From Paraperlucidibaca baekdonensis (lineage in GTDB: Bacteria > Pseudomonadota > Gammaproteobacteria > Pseudomonadales > Moraxellaceae), in NCBI RefSeq assembly GCF_003387535.1, contig NZ_QUNR01000003.1, forward strand, positions 186,001 through 250,000: 64,000 nt of DNA, read 5' to 3'. Shown here piece after piece: positions 20,174 through 30,071 of the stretch; position 1 is the stretch's first letter; each line of letters begins with the position of its first letter. A model generated the notes under the pieces. That model worked only from the letters and a program-made list of their open reading frames with translations, was not told the DNA's origin and searched no databases. A program made the position numbers and the translations under genes.

Positions 20174-21619
20174 ATGTCTGATCTGTTATTACTCTCGGCA
20201 ACCGAGCTGGCCGCGCAAATTCGCAGCGGTAAAACCACCTCGGTGGCTGTGGTTGAGGCGCATATTGCGCGTTTGCGACAAGTCAATCCAACGCTCAATG
20301 CCGTGGTCTGTGAGCGTGTGGCCGATGCCCGTTTAGAAGCGGCTAAAGCCGATGAGGCCGTGGCGCGTGCGAAAAAAGCCGGCAAGCTCGCGAGTCTGCC
20401 GCTGCTGCACGGTGTGCCATGCACCATCAAAGAAAACTTTCATTTCGCCGGCATGCCCAATACCGCCGGCCTGGTCAGTCGAATTGGCCGCAAAGTCGCT
20501 GAAGATGCGCCAACGGTGGCGAATTTACGCGCCGCCGGTGCCATCCCGCTCGGGGTCACCAACACCTCCGAGTTGTGCATGTGGATGGAGAGCTTCAATA
20601 AGGTCTATGGCCGCACCAACAACCCCTACAACCCCGAGCACACCGTTGGTGGTTCATCGGGCGGTGAGGGCGCGAGTGTCGGCAGTGGTGCCGCCCCATT
20701 TGGTTTAGGCGGCGATGTCGGCGGCTCGATTCGCATGCCGGCGTTTTTTAACGGCGTCTTTGGCCATAAATGTTCGCCCGGCCTGATCGATAATCATGGC
20801 CAATTTCCCGGGCCATCGGGCGGCATCGATCGGCATTTATCGAGCGGGCCGCTGTGTCGGCGCGCGGAGGATTTAGAGCCACTGCTGCGCGTGTTAGCCG
20901 GCGATCGCGCCAGCCAATTGCAGCCTGTGGCCGAAGTTGATGTGAGCCAATTGCGCGTGCTGCAGTTTGCCCGTGAGCTGGCCATCTCGCCCGATGCCGA
21001 CCAGCTCGGCGCTCGTGATCGTGCCGTGCAAGCGCTGATGGCTCAGGGTGCGCGCGTCGAGGCGATTCATTTGCCGCTGATGGCGAAAGCCCGCGACTTA
21101 TGGACGGCCATGCTCGCCACCGCCGGCAGTGATCTGACCTTCGCCGACCATTTATTTGGTACCCGTGCACCGCGTGCGGCGATTGCCGAGATGGGGCGTT
21201 TTGCCCTTGGCCGCTCCGACCACACCTTTCCATTGATCGCGTTGGCTCTGTTTGAGCGCTTGCCGGAATGGACACCGAAACGCACCGCGAAGCTGCGCGC
21301 GCAGGCCTTGCTGCTCAAACGCCAGCTCGAAGATGCGCTCGGCGATGATGGTGTGCTGGTCACGCCGCCATACCCAACCGTGGCGCCCAAGCATTATCAC
21401 GCCTTGCTGCCGCCGTTTAACTTCGTCAACTGTGCAGTGTTTAATGCGCTGTCGCTGCCCGGCACCTCGGTGCCCACTGGCCTCAATAGCGCCGGCCTGC
21501 CCACTGGTGTGCAGCTGATTGCGAAAGAAGGCAATGACCATCTCGGCTTGGCGTGTGCGCGGGCTTTAGAAAAATCCCTGGGTGGCTGGGTCTACCCCAT
21601 TGTGAAGGTAAAAAATTGA
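20174..21619 (+). CDS. Amidase signature family hydrolase
   Basis: Ser-cisSer-Lys amidase of 481 residues from the ATG at 20174. Catalytic residues are visible with the right spacing: Lys86 in PCTIKENFH, cis-Ser161 in VGGSSGGEGA and nucleophile Ser185 in GDVGGSIRMPAFFNG. The family includes GatA, fatty-acid amide hydrolases and general amidases. With no gatB/gatC nearby and an alpha/beta hydrolase coupled downstream (TGATG overlap at 21617-21621), a catabolic amidase is more likely than the tRNA amidotransferase. A longer reading frame from 20114 lacks family resemblance in its first 20 residues. Confidence 0.88.
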   Translation: MSDLLLLSATELAAQIRSGKTTSVAVVEAHIARLRQVNPTLNAVVCERVADARLEAAKADEAVARAKKAGKLASLPLLHGVPCTIKENFHFAGMPNTAGLVSRIGRKVAEDAPTVANLRAAGAIPLGVTNTSELCMWMESFNKVYGRTNNPYNPEHTVGGSSGGEGASVGSGAAPFGLGGDVGGSIRMPAFFNGVFGHKCSPGLIDNHGQFPGPSGGIDRHLSSGPLCRRAEDLEPLLRVLAGDRASQLQPVAEVDVSQLRVLQFARELAISPDADQLGARDRAVQALMAQGARVEAIHLPLMAKARDLWTAMLATAGSDLTFADHLFGTRAPRAAIAEMGRFALGRSDHTFPLIALALFERLPEWTPKRTAKLRAQALLLKRQLEDALGDDGVLVTPPYPTVAPKHYHALLPPFNFVNCAVFNALSLPGTSVPTGLNSAGLPTGVQLIAKEGNDHLGLACARALEKSLGGWVYPIVKVKN

Positions 21620-22521
21620 TGGATATTCGTCGTGGCATGGCCGAGGCCAATGGCCTAGAGCTCGCGTATGAAGACATGGGCGATGTGCTGCATCCGCCGG
21701 TGATTTTGGTGATGGGCCTGAGCGCGCAGCTATCGCTTTGGCCGCTGGGCTTTTGCGAAGGCTTGGTGGCGCAGGGGTATCGCGTCATTCGCTTCGATAA
21801 CCGCGACATCGGTTTGTCGACCAAAATGAGCCATCTGAAAGTTAAAGGCCCGGTTTGGAAGCGCATGATCCGCGCGCAGCTGGGGTTGTCGAGCCCGGTG
21901 CCTTATACATTAAAAGACATGGCCGATGACGTCGTGGGCTTGCTCGATTTCTTACAAATTCACCGTGCGCATGTTGTTGGCGCCTCCATGGGCGGCATGA
22001 TCTCGCAGATTTTTGCCGCGACCTATCCGGATCGCGTGCGTTCGGTGGGCATCATTTTCTCCAGCACCAACCAAATGTTGCTACCGCCGCCTAAGCAGCA
22101 TGCGCTCAAGTTGCTCACCAGTGGGCCTGGCAAGGGCGCGACCTCGGAGCAATACATCGCGCATTCGGCGAAATTTATGCGCGCGATTCACAGCCCGAAT
22201 TATTCTTTTAGCGATGCCGAGTTAGTGGCAATGGCGCGCGAGATGCATGAGCGCAGTTTCCATCCGGCCGGTGTGTTGCGCCAATACAACGCGATTTTGG
22301 GCACTGGCAGCTTGCGGCCATTTGCCAAGCGCATCACGAAACCGACGGTGGTCATTCACGGCGATGCCGATCCGCTGGTGCGGCCAGCCTGTGGGCGGGC
22401 GGTGGCACGCGCCATTCCGCGTTCGCATTGGTTGCTGATTAAAGGCATGGGCCATGACCTGCCGCCGGGCGTTTGGCCGGTGATCACGCAGGCCTTGGTG
22501 ACCAATATGATGCGTAACTAA
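21619..22521 (+). CDS. Alpha/beta hydrolase
   Basis: Serine hydrolase of 300 residues. The oxyanion region (VILVMGLSAQLSLWP), nucleophile elbow VVGASMGGMISQ (Ser123), acid in VIHGDADPLV and His in IKGMGHDLPPG make a complete triad. It is close to uncharacterised proteobacterial esterases/haloperoxidase-like hydrolases; the substrate is unknown. The start codon overlaps the amidase stop, so the two enzymes are made together. A bidirectional terminator follows at 22535-22566. Confidence 0.87.
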   Translation: MDIRRGMAEANGLELAYEDMGDVLHPPVILVMGLSAQLSLWPLGFCEGLVAQGYRVIRFDNRDIGLSTKMSHLKVKGPVWKRMIRAQLGLSSPVPYTLKDMADDVVGLLDFLQIHRAHVVGASMGGMISQIFAATYPDRVRSVGIIFSSTNQMLLPPPKQHALKLLTSGPGKGATSEQYIAHSAKFMRAIHSPNYSFSDAELVAMAREMHERSFHPAGVLRQYNAILGTGSLRPFAKRITKPTVVIHGDADPLVRPACGRAVARAIPRSHWLLIKGMGHDLPPGVWPVITQALVTNMMRN

Positions 22522-22534
22522 GGTTGTGTGGGAT

Positions 22535-22566
22535 AAAAAATAGCGCCTGTGTGGCGCTATTTTTTT
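22535..22566. terminator. Bidirectional intrinsic terminator
   Basis: AAAAAATAGCGCC / GGCGCTATTTTTT stem with the 5-base loop TGTGT. A-run and T-run flank it on both strands, so it can end both the hydrolase transcript (+) and the convergent PF10118 gene (-). Confidence 0.88.
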
Positions 22567-22594
22567 GAGCGTGCCGCGATGGCTTTTGTGACCG

Positions 22595-23464
22595 TTAAGC
22601 GGCTTTCGCTTTCGCACGGCCATTGAGCGGTACTGGCGTGGCAATGGCGTCGAGCTTCTCGCGCCAGTAAGCTACTAACGCTGAGTTTTCATGTTCCCAC
22701 GGGTGAAAATCGCGTTTGAAAAAGTCCAGATACTCGGGAATCAAGCCCGAAATCACGCCATTAAAGCCAAAGAGTTTATTGACACCAAAGGCCCAGGTTT
22801 TCAGGCTAAACAATGTTTTATCGCGCTTCATAAACTGCAGCTGAAAAGCAGCCACCACCGCGGCTAAAATCACCGACGCCACGACCTGAAAGACTACGCG
22901 TTCGGCATAGCTATTGCCGGGGACATTTTTGTACAAGTCGAAGGCCACGGCTTTGTGTTCGGTCTCCTCAATGGCATGCCACATCCACACCGGCTGCATC
23001 TCCGGCGCGAAGCCGTCCATCACCGAGGTATCGCTAAGCAGGCGATTGGCAATGATGGCGGTGAAATGCTCAAGTGCCACGGTAATGGCTAATTGCTGAC
23101 GCTTAGTGAAAATGCGCCGACCAAAATTCAGCAGGCCGAGTGTGAATTTCTCAGCACGCAGCGCCGGCAAGCCTTTGGCCTCCAGCATATTATTGAGCGA
23201 GACATGCTCCAACGAATGCATAGCCTCTTGGCCAATAAAGCCAGAGATGGCCTTATGCGCGGCTTGGTCGGGTGCGTGTTCACGGAGCTGGCGTACGGAA
23301 TCCACGAAAAAGCGCTCGCCAACCGGAAACAGTGTCGACAGCGTGCTTAAAAACTGTGTGCTAAAGGCATCGTTAAAAACCCAGTGGCGCGGCACGTTGT
23401 CGAATTGAAAATCCATGCGCGTGGGGGTGATGTGAATGACGTCGGGGGTATTGATGTGCGTCAT
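22595..23464 (-). CDS. PF10118-family predicted metal-dependent hydrolase (copy 1)
   Basis: Protein of 289 residues in the COG3687 group. Conserved landmarks are FPVGERFFVDSVRQL, GFIGQEAMHSLEH (Glu and His likely metal ligands), VALEHFTAIIANRLL and WHAIEETEHKAVAFD, giving several ExxH/HAxEExEH elements reminiscent of diiron four-helix-bundle proteins. One hydrophobic stretch near residue 195 (FQVVASVILAAVVAAF). The reaction is not known. A paralogue lies at 45708-46541. It is transcribed away from the HD-domain gene with a promoter-like region between. Confidence 0.85.
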   Translation of the reverse strand: MTHINTPDVIHITPTRMDFQFDNVPRHWVFNDAFSTQFLSTLSTLFPVGERFFVDSVRQLREHAPDQAAHKAISGFIGQEAMHSLEHVSLNNMLEAKGLPALRAEKFTLGLLNFGRRIFTKRQQLAITVALEHFTAIIANRLLSDTSVMDGFAPEMQPVWMWHAIEETEHKAVAFDLYKNVPGNSYAERVVFQVVASVILAAVVAAFQLQFMKRDKTLFSLKTWAFGVNKLFGFNGVISGLIPEYLDFFKRDFHPWEHENSALVAYWREKLDAIATPVPLNGRAKAKAA

Positions 23465-23484
23465 GGGGGTAATCCTCTGGTATC

Positions 23485-23534
23485 GTGAGTTTGGTCACAG
23501 GTAATCAATCTATCAGCCTATGTGCCATTGTCAA
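23485..23534 (-). promoter_or_regulatory. Candidate sigma-70 promoter with nearby dyad
   Basis: On the minus strand a perfect -35 TTGACA (23534-23529), a 16-base spacer and a -10-like TAGATT (23512-23507, 4 of 6 matches) stand ahead of the PF10118 gene. A dyad GTGAGTTTGGTCAC (23485-23498) lies between it and the gene, where a repressor could bind. All of this is sequence likeness only. Confidence 0.4.
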
Positions 23535-23561
23535 CTGTAACAATAAGAAGAGTTATAAATA

Positions 23562-24113
23562 ATGCAGTTAATTACTCGATGTGAGGCCCTCGAGGCCGTG
23601 CTCAATGACTGGCGAGAGGTCATCGGCACGGAGTTTCAGGCCTATAGCAACCACTGTTATCGCGTGCTCAATGGCGCTTATGCGCTGCTCGAGGCACACG
23701 ATCTAGCGACCGATGAGCATCTGCAAACCATTGGTTTTGCCCTAGGCTTTCACGACTTAGGTATTTGGTCAGATGCTGATTTTGATTATCTGCAGCCCTC
23801 TGGCGAGCGCGCGCAACAGGCCATGGCTGCCTTGGAGTGGCCGTTGGCACGTCAGCAGCAGGTGCTGTCGATCATCGCCCGGCATCATCAGTTCACCGCC
23901 GTGCTCGACGAGCCGCTCACCGAAGCCGTACGTCAAGCCGATTGGTGCGATGTCAGCTTGGGGCTAATGCGCGGTGGCATCGCGAAAGCGCGCTGGCGGC
24001 AGATCAGCAAGCGTTTTGCCAATGCCGGCTTTCATCAGTTTTTATTACGTAAAGGCAGTGCGCACGCGCTGCGCCACCCATTGCGTCCCATGCCCATGTT
24101 GCGTTGGCGCTAA
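23562..24113 (+). CDS. HD-domain protein
   Basis: Protein of 183 residues with HD-superfamily spacing: His in SNHCYRVLNGAY (near residue 30), the HD pair in LGFHDLGIWSD (near 70), His-His in IIARHHQFTA (near 107) and Asp in AVRQADWCDVSLG (near 127). HD proteins are metal-dependent phosphohydrolases acting on nucleotides or other phosphates; the substrate is unknown. It ends 19 bases before the HMG-CoA reductase gene in the same direction, so they are probably one operon. Confidence 0.75.
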   Translation: MQLITRCEALEAVLNDWREVIGTEFQAYSNHCYRVLNGAYALLEAHDLATDEHLQTIGFALGFHDLGIWSDADFDYLQPSGERAQQAMAALEWPLARQQQVLSIIARHHQFTAVLDEPLTEAVRQADWCDVSLGLMRGGIAKARWRQISKRFANAGFHQFLLRKGSAHALRHPLRPMPMLRWR

Positions 24114-24132
24114 CTTCTTTGTGAGTCTTGCT

Positions 24133-25308
24133 ATGTCTTTACCGAAATTACCGCGTGATAAAACCAGCGACTACAGCCATGCCATGGCGCAGGCCCGTCG
24201 CGACACCGTCACGGCAGCCACCAATGCCGCGCTCACGCACACTGGCCAGTTTTCCATCGACCCCGCGCTGCTGCCGGGCAATATCGAAGGCTTCTCCGGT
24301 GTCGTGCAAGTGCCGATGGGCTTTGCCGGGCCCATCTTGGTCGATGGCGAGCACGCGCAGGGCGAGTTTTATGTGCCCATGGCCACCACCGAAGGAACAC
24401 TGCTGGCCAGTTACAGCCGTGGCATGCGCTTAACGCGCGAGGCGGGCGGCGTACGCACCACGGTCATCGATGACGCCATGCAGCGCGCGCCGATTTTCGT
24501 CTTCGATGATGCCCGACGGGCGCGAGATTTTGGCCACTGGGTGAGTGCGCATTTTGCCGACATCAAAGCCGCTGCCGAGGCCACCACGCGCTCGGGTCAG
24601 CTCCGCGATATTCAGCAATTTGCCCAGGGCAAGTTACGCTGGCTGCGCTTTAATTTCACCACTGGTGATGCCGCTGGCCAGAATATGGTGAGCAAGGCCA
24701 CGCACGCGGCGTGTCAGTGGATTTTGGCGCAACAGCCGCCAGGCTTGGCGCATTTTTCCTTGGCGGCAAACTTCGATACCGACAAAAAGCATTCCACGGT
24801 CAATAGCTTGCACACGCGTGGCAAGCGCGTGGTGGCGGAAATCACGTTGCCGGCCAAGCTCTTGCAGGAGGTCATGCACACCAGTGGCGAGGCGCTGTTT
24901 AAGCAGCGCCAACTGTCGAATATGGGCGCGATGATGGCCGGCTCGGTCAATAACGGCGCGCATTTTGCCAATGGCATTACCGCGGTATTTATGGCCTGCG
25001 GACAAGATGTTGCCAATGTTGCGGAGTCATCGGCGGGCTTTGTGCATGGCGAGTTATTGGCCAATGGCGATTATTATTTTTCGGTGACCATTCCGGCGCT
25101 GATTGTCGCCAGCTACGGCGGCGGCACCGGCTTGCCCACGCAGCGCGAGTGCCTAGAGGTGATGGGCTGCTATGGCGCCGGCAAGGTCAATAAATTGGCT
25201 GAGATCATCGCCGCCACCGTGCTCTGCGGCGAGTTGTCGTTGGCCTCGGCGATCGTCTCGGATCAGTGGGTGTCAAGCCACGATGCGTTGGGGCGTAATC
25301 GGCCCTAG
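24133..25308 (+). CDS. Hydroxymethylglutaryl-CoA reductase, class I-like
   Basis: Reduces HMG-CoA to mevalonate (or the reverse); 391 residues from the ATG at 24133. It carries the class I signature VPMATTEGTLLAS with catalytic Glu87, DAAGQNMVSKATH with Lys188, MACGQDVANVAESS with Asp292 and VSSHDALGRN with His383: all four known catalytic positions are intact, and SYGGGTGLPTQRECLEVMG matches the cofactor/tetramer region. A longer open frame back to 23974 overlaps the HD gene and has no homology. No other mevalonate-pathway gene is in the window, so the pathway direction is open. Confidence 0.9.
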   Translation: MSLPKLPRDKTSDYSHAMAQARRDTVTAATNAALTHTGQFSIDPALLPGNIEGFSGVVQVPMGFAGPILVDGEHAQGEFYVPMATTEGTLLASYSRGMRLTREAGGVRTTVIDDAMQRAPIFVFDDARRARDFGHWVSAHFADIKAAAEATTRSGQLRDIQQFAQGKLRWLRFNFTTGDAAGQNMVSKATHAACQWILAQQPPGLAHFSLAANFDTDKKHSTVNSLHTRGKRVVAEITLPAKLLQEVMHTSGEALFKQRQLSNMGAMMAGSVNNGAHFANGITAVFMACGQDVANVAESSAGFVHGELLANGDYYFSVTIPALIVASYGGGTGLPTQRECLEVMGCYGAGKVNKLAEIIAATVLCGELSLASAIVSDQWVSSHDALGRNRP

Positions 25309-25331
25309 TGCATTGCTGTGTGACTCAGACA

Positions 25332-25360
25332 TAAAAAAGGGGCTTGAGCCCCTTTTTTTA
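25332..25360. terminator. Bidirectional intrinsic terminator
   Basis: AAAAAAGGGGC / GCCCCTTTTTT hairpin with a 4-base loop, placed between the convergent HMG-CoA reductase and metG genes. The metG stop codon (TAA, 25358-25360) lies in its distal arm. Confidence 0.9.
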
Positions 25361-27451
25361 TTTCACCTGCATGCCGGCTTGCGCGCCGTCATCAGGCGAG
25401 AGCAAATAGATGTCGGCACCACCGGGGCCGGCGGCAAGCAACATGCCCTCGCTTAGGCCGAACTTCATCTTGCGTGGGGCAAGATTAGCGACCAGCACCG
25501 CGTGCCGCCCAACCAGCACGCTGGGGTCTGGATACGCGGCTTTAATGCCGGCAAATACTTGGCGCGTCTCGCCACCGGCATCGACCTGAAGGCGCAGCAG
25601 TTTATCGGCACCGTCGACGTGGTCGGCGCTGAGAATTTTCGCCACGCGCAGGTCGATTTTGGCAAAGTCATCAATGCTGATGGTTTCTGTCGGGCTGGCT
25701 TTACTGTCGGCAGCCTTGGGCTGAGTCGCCTTTGTGGCGGCTTGACCCGCTACCGCGGCAGCACCGGCCGCGCTTAAGGAGTCTTGCGATGCCTCAACCA
25801 TGGCGGCCACGTGCGTGGCATCGACACGCGTCATCAGCGGGCTAAATGCGGCAATTTCATGGCCGAGCAGCAGCTCACGACGGCGTTCCCAGCCAAGATC
25901 GGCGACATTCAAAAAGGCCGCGCTTTGTTCGGCCATGGCCGGCAAAATCGGTGCTAAATACGTCATTAACTGACGAAATAGATTCAGGCCCACCGAGCAC
26001 ACCGCGTGCACTTCGGCGTCTTTGCCGTCAATTTTCGCCAAAGCCCAAGGCTTTTTTTCATCGATGTATTGGTTGGCGCGATCGGCCAGCGCCATGATCT
26101 CGCGCACGGCACGGCCAAACTCGCGCGCCTCAAAGTGCGCGGCAATGCTATCGCCGGCGGCAATGGCCTCAGCCAGCAATTCAGGCTCGGCGCAGTCGGC
26201 GCTGAGCTGATTATTGAAGCGTTTCGCAATAAATCCGGCGCAACGGCTAGCGATGTTGACGACTTTGCCCACCAGGTCGGAATTCACACGCTGCGTGAAA
26301 TCTTCGAGATTTAAATCGATATCTTCAACGCGACCAGAGAGCTTGGCAGCAAAGTAGTAGCGCAAATACTCGGGATTTAAGTGCTGCAAATACGTTTGCG
26401 CTTGAATAAATGTGCCGCGCGACTTCGACATTTTCTGGCCATTGACGGTTAAAAAGCCGTGCGCGAAAACGCCGCTAGGCTTGCGGAAACCGGCACCGTC
26501 GAGCATCGCGGGCCAAAACAGCGCGTGGAAATAGACGATGTCTTTGCCAATGAAATGGTAGAGCTCGGTATCGCTGCCTTCGCGCCAATAGTCATCGAAG
26601 TCGAGCTCGGGCGTGCGTGCGCAAAGGTTTTTGAAACTGGCCATATAGCCGATAGGCGCATCGAGCCAGACGTAGAAATACTTGCCCGGCGCATCGGGAA
26701 TCTCGAAGCCGAAATAGGGCGCGTCGCGGGAAATATCCCAGTCCGCTAAGCCCGACTCAAACCATTCGGCGAGCTTGTTGGCGACCTCGGTTTGCAAGCT
26801 GCCGCTGCGTGTCCACTCGCGCAACATGGCTTCAAAATGCGGCAGCTGAAAAAAGTAATGTAGCGAGTCTTTTTCGATGGGCGTGGCGCCGGAAATAGTC
26901 GAGCGTGGGTTTTTCAGTTCGGTCGGCGAGTAGGTTGCGCTACAGACCTCGCAAGCGTCGCCATATTGGTCAACCGCCGCGCATTTCGGGCACTCGCCTT
27001 TAATGAAGCGGTCGGCCAAAAATAGCTTTTTTTCCGGATCAAAGAGCTGTGTGATTGAGCGCGTGGCGATGTGTTGGCCTTGCTGCAGAGCCGATGTGCT
27101 ACCGGCAACGCCATCGCGCAGGCGCGTGTAAATGAGGCTAGATAGCTCAGCATTTTCCGGCGAATGCGTGGAATGATAGTTGTCGAATTGGATATTAAAG
27201 CCGGCAAAGTCGCGCTCATGATCGGCCTTCACATTGGCGATTTGCGCCTCGGAGGAGATGCCATTGGCCTCGGCTTTCAGCATGATGGCGGTGCCATGGG
27301 CATCATCGGCGCAGACATAGCGGCAGTCGTGACCGCGCGCGCGTTGAAAACGCACCCAAATATCGGTCTGAATGTATTCCACCAAGTGGCCGAGATGGAT
27401 GGGGCCGTTGGCGTAGGGCAGGGCACTGGTTACCAGTAAGCGACGAGTCAT
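25358..27451 (-). CDS. metG: Methionyl-tRNA synthetase
   Basis: Class I aminoacyl-tRNA synthetase, 697 residues, the long MetG form. The HIGH-type motif is [14 protein letters not shown] and the second signature is [12 protein letters not shown]. Between them is a zinc knuckle with Cys pairs ([17 protein letters not shown]). A C-terminal tRNA-binding OB-fold (about 590-697, [17 protein letters not shown]) follows an Ala/Lys-rich linker. It is transcribed away from the flavin amine oxidase gene. Confidence 0.97.
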   Translation of the reverse strand: MTRRLLVTSALPYANGPIHLGHLVEYIQTDIWVRFQRARGHDCRYVCADDAHGTAIMLKAEANGISSEAQIANVKADHERDFAGFNIQFDNYHSTHSPENAELSSLIYTRLRDGVAGSTSALQQGQHIATRSITQLFDPEKKLFLADRFIKGECPKCAAVDQYGDACEVCSATYSPTELKNPRSTISGATPIEKDSLHYFFQLPHFEAMLREWTRSGSLQTEVANKLAEWFESGLADWDISRDAPYFGFEIPDAPGKYFYVWLDAPIGYMASFKNLCARTPELDFDDYWREGSDTELYHFIGKDIVYFHALFWPAMLDGAGFRKPSGVFAHGFLTVNGQKMSKSRGTFIQAQTYLQHLNPEYLRYYFAAKLSGRVEDIDLNLEDFTQRVNSDLVGKVVNIASRCAGFIAKRFNNQLSADCAEPELLAEAIAAGDSIAAHFEAREFGRAVREIMALADRANQYIDEKKPWALAKIDGKDAEVHAVCSVGLNLFRQLMTYLAPILPAMAEQSAAFLNVADLGWERRRELLLGHEIAAFSPLMTRVDATHVAAMVEASQDSLSAAGAAAVAGQAATKATQPKAADSKASPTETISIDDFAKIDLRVAKILSADHVDGADKLLRLQVDAGGETRQVFAGIKAAYPDPSVLVGRHAVLVANLAPRKMKFGLSEGMLLAAGPGGADIYLLSPDDGAQAGMQVK

Positions 27452-27526
27452 GGCACACTAATTCACGAAAAAAATAAGTCGCGCATCATAGCATTTTGTC
27501 AGCGCGTCCGTTGGAGTCTTACGTAC

Positions 27527-28924
27527 ATGAATCAAGTCGATGTGGTGGTTGTGGGCGCTGGTTTGGCCGGCTTAATTGCCGCGCGCGATCTGCAGGCGGC
27601 GGGCTTGAGCGTGCAGGTATTAGAGGCGCGTGAGCGCGTTGGTGGGCGCACATGGAGTGAATGGCATGAGGGCATGCCGATCGACCGCGGCGGTGCGTGG
27701 GTAGGCCCAACACAGCGACGCATGCTGGCCTTGGCGGCCGATCTTGGCCTTGAGTTATTGCCCACGAGCCGCTCCTTAAAGCAGGTCTATTGCGTGGGTA
27801 AGGCGCGCAAAACCCATGGCGATAAAATTTTTGGGCTCGTCAGCAGCAGTGGCGCGCCGCATGATTGGCGTATTCTGCCGGCGCTGCTAAAGCTCAGTTG
27901 GCAGCTCAACCGCTATGCCGCGAGTGTGCCCGTGGGTGCACCGTGGCAGGCTGAAAAAGCCGCGCAATGGGACGCACTAAGCTTGGGCGATTGGCTCGAT
28001 GCACAGGCTTTATCGCCGCGTATTCGTGCCTTGGCCGAGGCCTCGTTTGAAGCGCTATGGGGTGCTAATGCCAGCGATATTTCATTTTTATTTGCGCTGC
28101 ATTACATCGCCTGTGCCGGCGATGAAGATACGCCGGGCACCTTCGAGCGTCTCACCGCGAGCATCGATGGCGCGCAAGATTGCCGCTTTGCCGAGGGCAG
28201 TCAGTCGGTCGCGCTGGCACTGGCTGGCGATCTGAGCGACTGTATTGCCTATGCCAGTGCGGTGGGGAAAATCAGCGTGCAGGATCGCTACACCGAGGTC
28301 ATCACCGCCCAAGGCGTGTGGCGTGCGGCCGATGTGGTGGTCGCTATACCGCCGCCGCAGCGTCTGAACATACGCATTGAGCCGCCCTTGCCGCTGGAGC
28401 AGCAGCGCGTCTGCGAGGCCTATCAGATGGGCCGCTTAATGAAAGTGGTGATGCGCTACGACGCGGCGTTTTGGCAGCAGGCGGGCTTGTCGGGCAATGC
28501 CATCTTGGCGGATGGCCCGATCAACTTAGTGTTTGATGTCAGCACGCCCACGGGGGCGGGCCTGCTGGCGTTTATTGGTGGCGAGCACCTCGACCGATTT
28601 GCCGCACTGAGCGAGGCCGAGCAGCGCGCGCAGGTGGTAGCGGCCATGGCGCGCGCGTTTGGCGAGCAGGCGCTACATCCGCGTGAATGCGTCATGCAAA
28701 ATTGGGTCAATGAGCCCTGGACCGGCGGCGCGCCCACGGGCTATTTGGCCCCAGGCGCGCTGATGCGCTGCCGCGCTGCGCTGTCGACATCGCATCATGG
28801 CATTCACTGGGCCGGCACTGAGCTGCCGGGCTATTGGACCGGCTATATGGAGGGCGCGGTACGCTCCGGTGAGCGCGCGGCAGCGCAGGTGATTGGCCGT
28901 GCAAGCACGAGCCTGCTGCGCTAG
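27527..28924 (+). CDS. Flavin monoamine oxidase-family oxidoreductase
   Basis: FAD-dependent amine oxidase-like protein of 465 residues. The N-terminal dinucleotide-binding fold VVVVGAGLAGLIAARDL is followed by EARERVGGRTWSEW, the FAD ribose/pyrophosphate signature of the MAO family. The C-terminal FAD-contact segment GIHWAGTELPGYWTGYMEGAV is also present. GGAG precedes the start by 11 bases. It sits between metG and apbC, genes often neighbours in related bacteria, so it looks like a local insertion; the amine substrate is unknown. Confidence 0.87.
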   Translation: MNQVDVVVVGAGLAGLIAARDLQAAGLSVQVLEARERVGGRTWSEWHEGMPIDRGGAWVGPTQRRMLALAADLGLELLPTSRSLKQVYCVGKARKTHGDKIFGLVSSSGAPHDWRILPALLKLSWQLNRYAASVPVGAPWQAEKAAQWDALSLGDWLDAQALSPRIRALAEASFEALWGANASDISFLFALHYIACAGDEDTPGTFERLTASIDGAQDCRFAEGSQSVALALAGDLSDCIAYASAVGKISVQDRYTEVITAQGVWRAADVVVAIPPPQRLNIRIEPPLPLEQQRVCEAYQMGRLMKVVMRYDAAFWQQAGLSGNAILADGPINLVFDVSTPTGAGLLAFIGGEHLDRFAALSEAEQRAQVVAAMARAFGEQALHPRECVMQNWVNEPWTGGAPTGYLAPGALMRCRAALSTSHHGIHWAGTELPGYWTGYMEGAVRSGERAAAQVIGRASTSLLR

Positions 28925-28962
28925 CATAGGCGCCTTATTTTTCGCTTCGAGTTGCCGTGTTT

Positions 28963-30060
28963 ATGCCTATTTCTCGCGCCGATGTTGATGCTGTTTTAGC
29001 CGCGCACAGTGACCCGTATTTGGGCGAGGCGGCAAATTATGCGCTGCTCGCGCGTGCAGCGGACACCCAAGTCACCGACGATGGCCGCGTCTTTGCTCAC
29101 ATCGTTTTGCCCTATCCGCACCGTGATCCAGCCGCTGCGTTTGGTGCGCCACTGGAAGCCGCGTTGCACGTTGCCGGTGCGCGCGATGTGCATATCCGTT
29201 GGTCGCATGAGGTTCCCCGCATTAAGCCGCAAGGCGAGGTCGCGCCGCTGACATTAGCGCGCAATGTCATTGCTGTGGCCTCTGGTAAAGGCGGTGTGGG
29301 CAAGTCCACCACGGCGGTAAATTTAGCACTGGCGCTCGCCCGTGAAGGTGCCAAGGTCGGTCTGCTCGATGCCGATATTTATGGCCCCAGCCTGCCGACC
29401 ATGCTCGGCATTGGCATCGGTAAATACCCCGATACCGTCGATGATGCGTGGTTTGTGCCGCATCACGCGCACGGCGTCGATGCCATGTCGATTGGCTTTT
29501 TATTGCAAGGCGACAGCCCAGTGGTGTGGCGCGGCCCGAAAGCCACCGGCGCGCTCATTCAGCTGGTCAGCCAGACGCGCTGGTCTAGTCTGGATTATTT
29601 GATTGTCGATATGCCTCCGGGTACCGGCGATATTCAACTGACATTGGCGCAGCGCGTGCCAGTTGCTGGCGCCGTGGTGGTCACGACACCGCAAGACATC
29701 GCCACATTGGATGCGAAAAAAGGCATTGAGATGTTCCGCAAAGTCGACATTACCGTGCTCGGTATTGTTGAGAATATGTCGCAGCATATTTGCTCCAACT
29801 GTGGTCACACCGAGGCTATCTTCGGCGCCGGTGGCGGCGTGCAAATGGCCGAGCAATACGACACGCCGTTGCTGGCGCAATTGCCGCTCGATAAACGTAT
29901 TCGTGAACAGACCGACGCCGGTTGCCCGACGGTGATCGCCGACCCGGAAGGCGCCTTGGCGCAGCAATACACCGAGTTGGCGCGCCGTGTCGCCGCGCGT
30001 TTGGCACTTGGCCCGCGCGTGGCCGAGACCCGCATTCCTTTAAATCCATCATCGACCTAG
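28963..30060 (+). CDS. apbC: Iron-sulfur cluster carrier ATPase ApbC/Mrp
   Basis: P-loop ATPase of 365 residues delivering Fe-S clusters to apoproteins. An N-terminal MIP18/DUF59-like region (about 1-85) precedes the deviant Walker A ASGKGGVGKSTTAVNLALA, switch motifs (LLDADIYGPSLPTMLG, DYLIVDMPPGTGDIQL) and the cluster-binding CxxC in HICSNCGHTE. The ATG at 28963 is used; a GTG at 28957 adds two residues. The dcd gene follows after 11 bases, the usual apbC-dcd pairing. Confidence 0.94.
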   Translation: MPISRADVDAVLAAHSDPYLGEAANYALLARAADTQVTDDGRVFAHIVLPYPHRDPAAAFGAPLEAALHVAGARDVHIRWSHEVPRIKPQGEVAPLTLARNVIAVASGKGGVGKSTTAVNLALALAREGAKVGLLDADIYGPSLPTMLGIGIGKYPDTVDDAWFVPHHAHGVDAMSIGFLLQGDSPVVWRGPKATGALIQLVSQTRWSSLDYLIVDMPPGTGDIQLTLAQRVPVAGAVVVTTPQDIATLDAKKGIEMFRKVDITVLGIVENMSQHICSNCGHTEAIFGAGGGVQMAEQYDTPLLAQLPLDKRIREQTDAGCPTVIADPEGALAQQYTELARRVAARLALGPRVAETRIPLNPSST

Positions 30061-30071
30061 TGAGTTAAGCC

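Noticed and set aside
20748-21275. Minus-strand frame of 175 codons
   Set aside because: Lies fully antisense to the amidase gene, Arg/Ala-rich with no domain; typical shadow in GC-rich DNA.
23974-24132. Longer N-terminus for the HMG-CoA reductase
   Set aside because: The extra 53 residues are out-of-frame HD gene sequence; family homology begins after the ATG at 24133.
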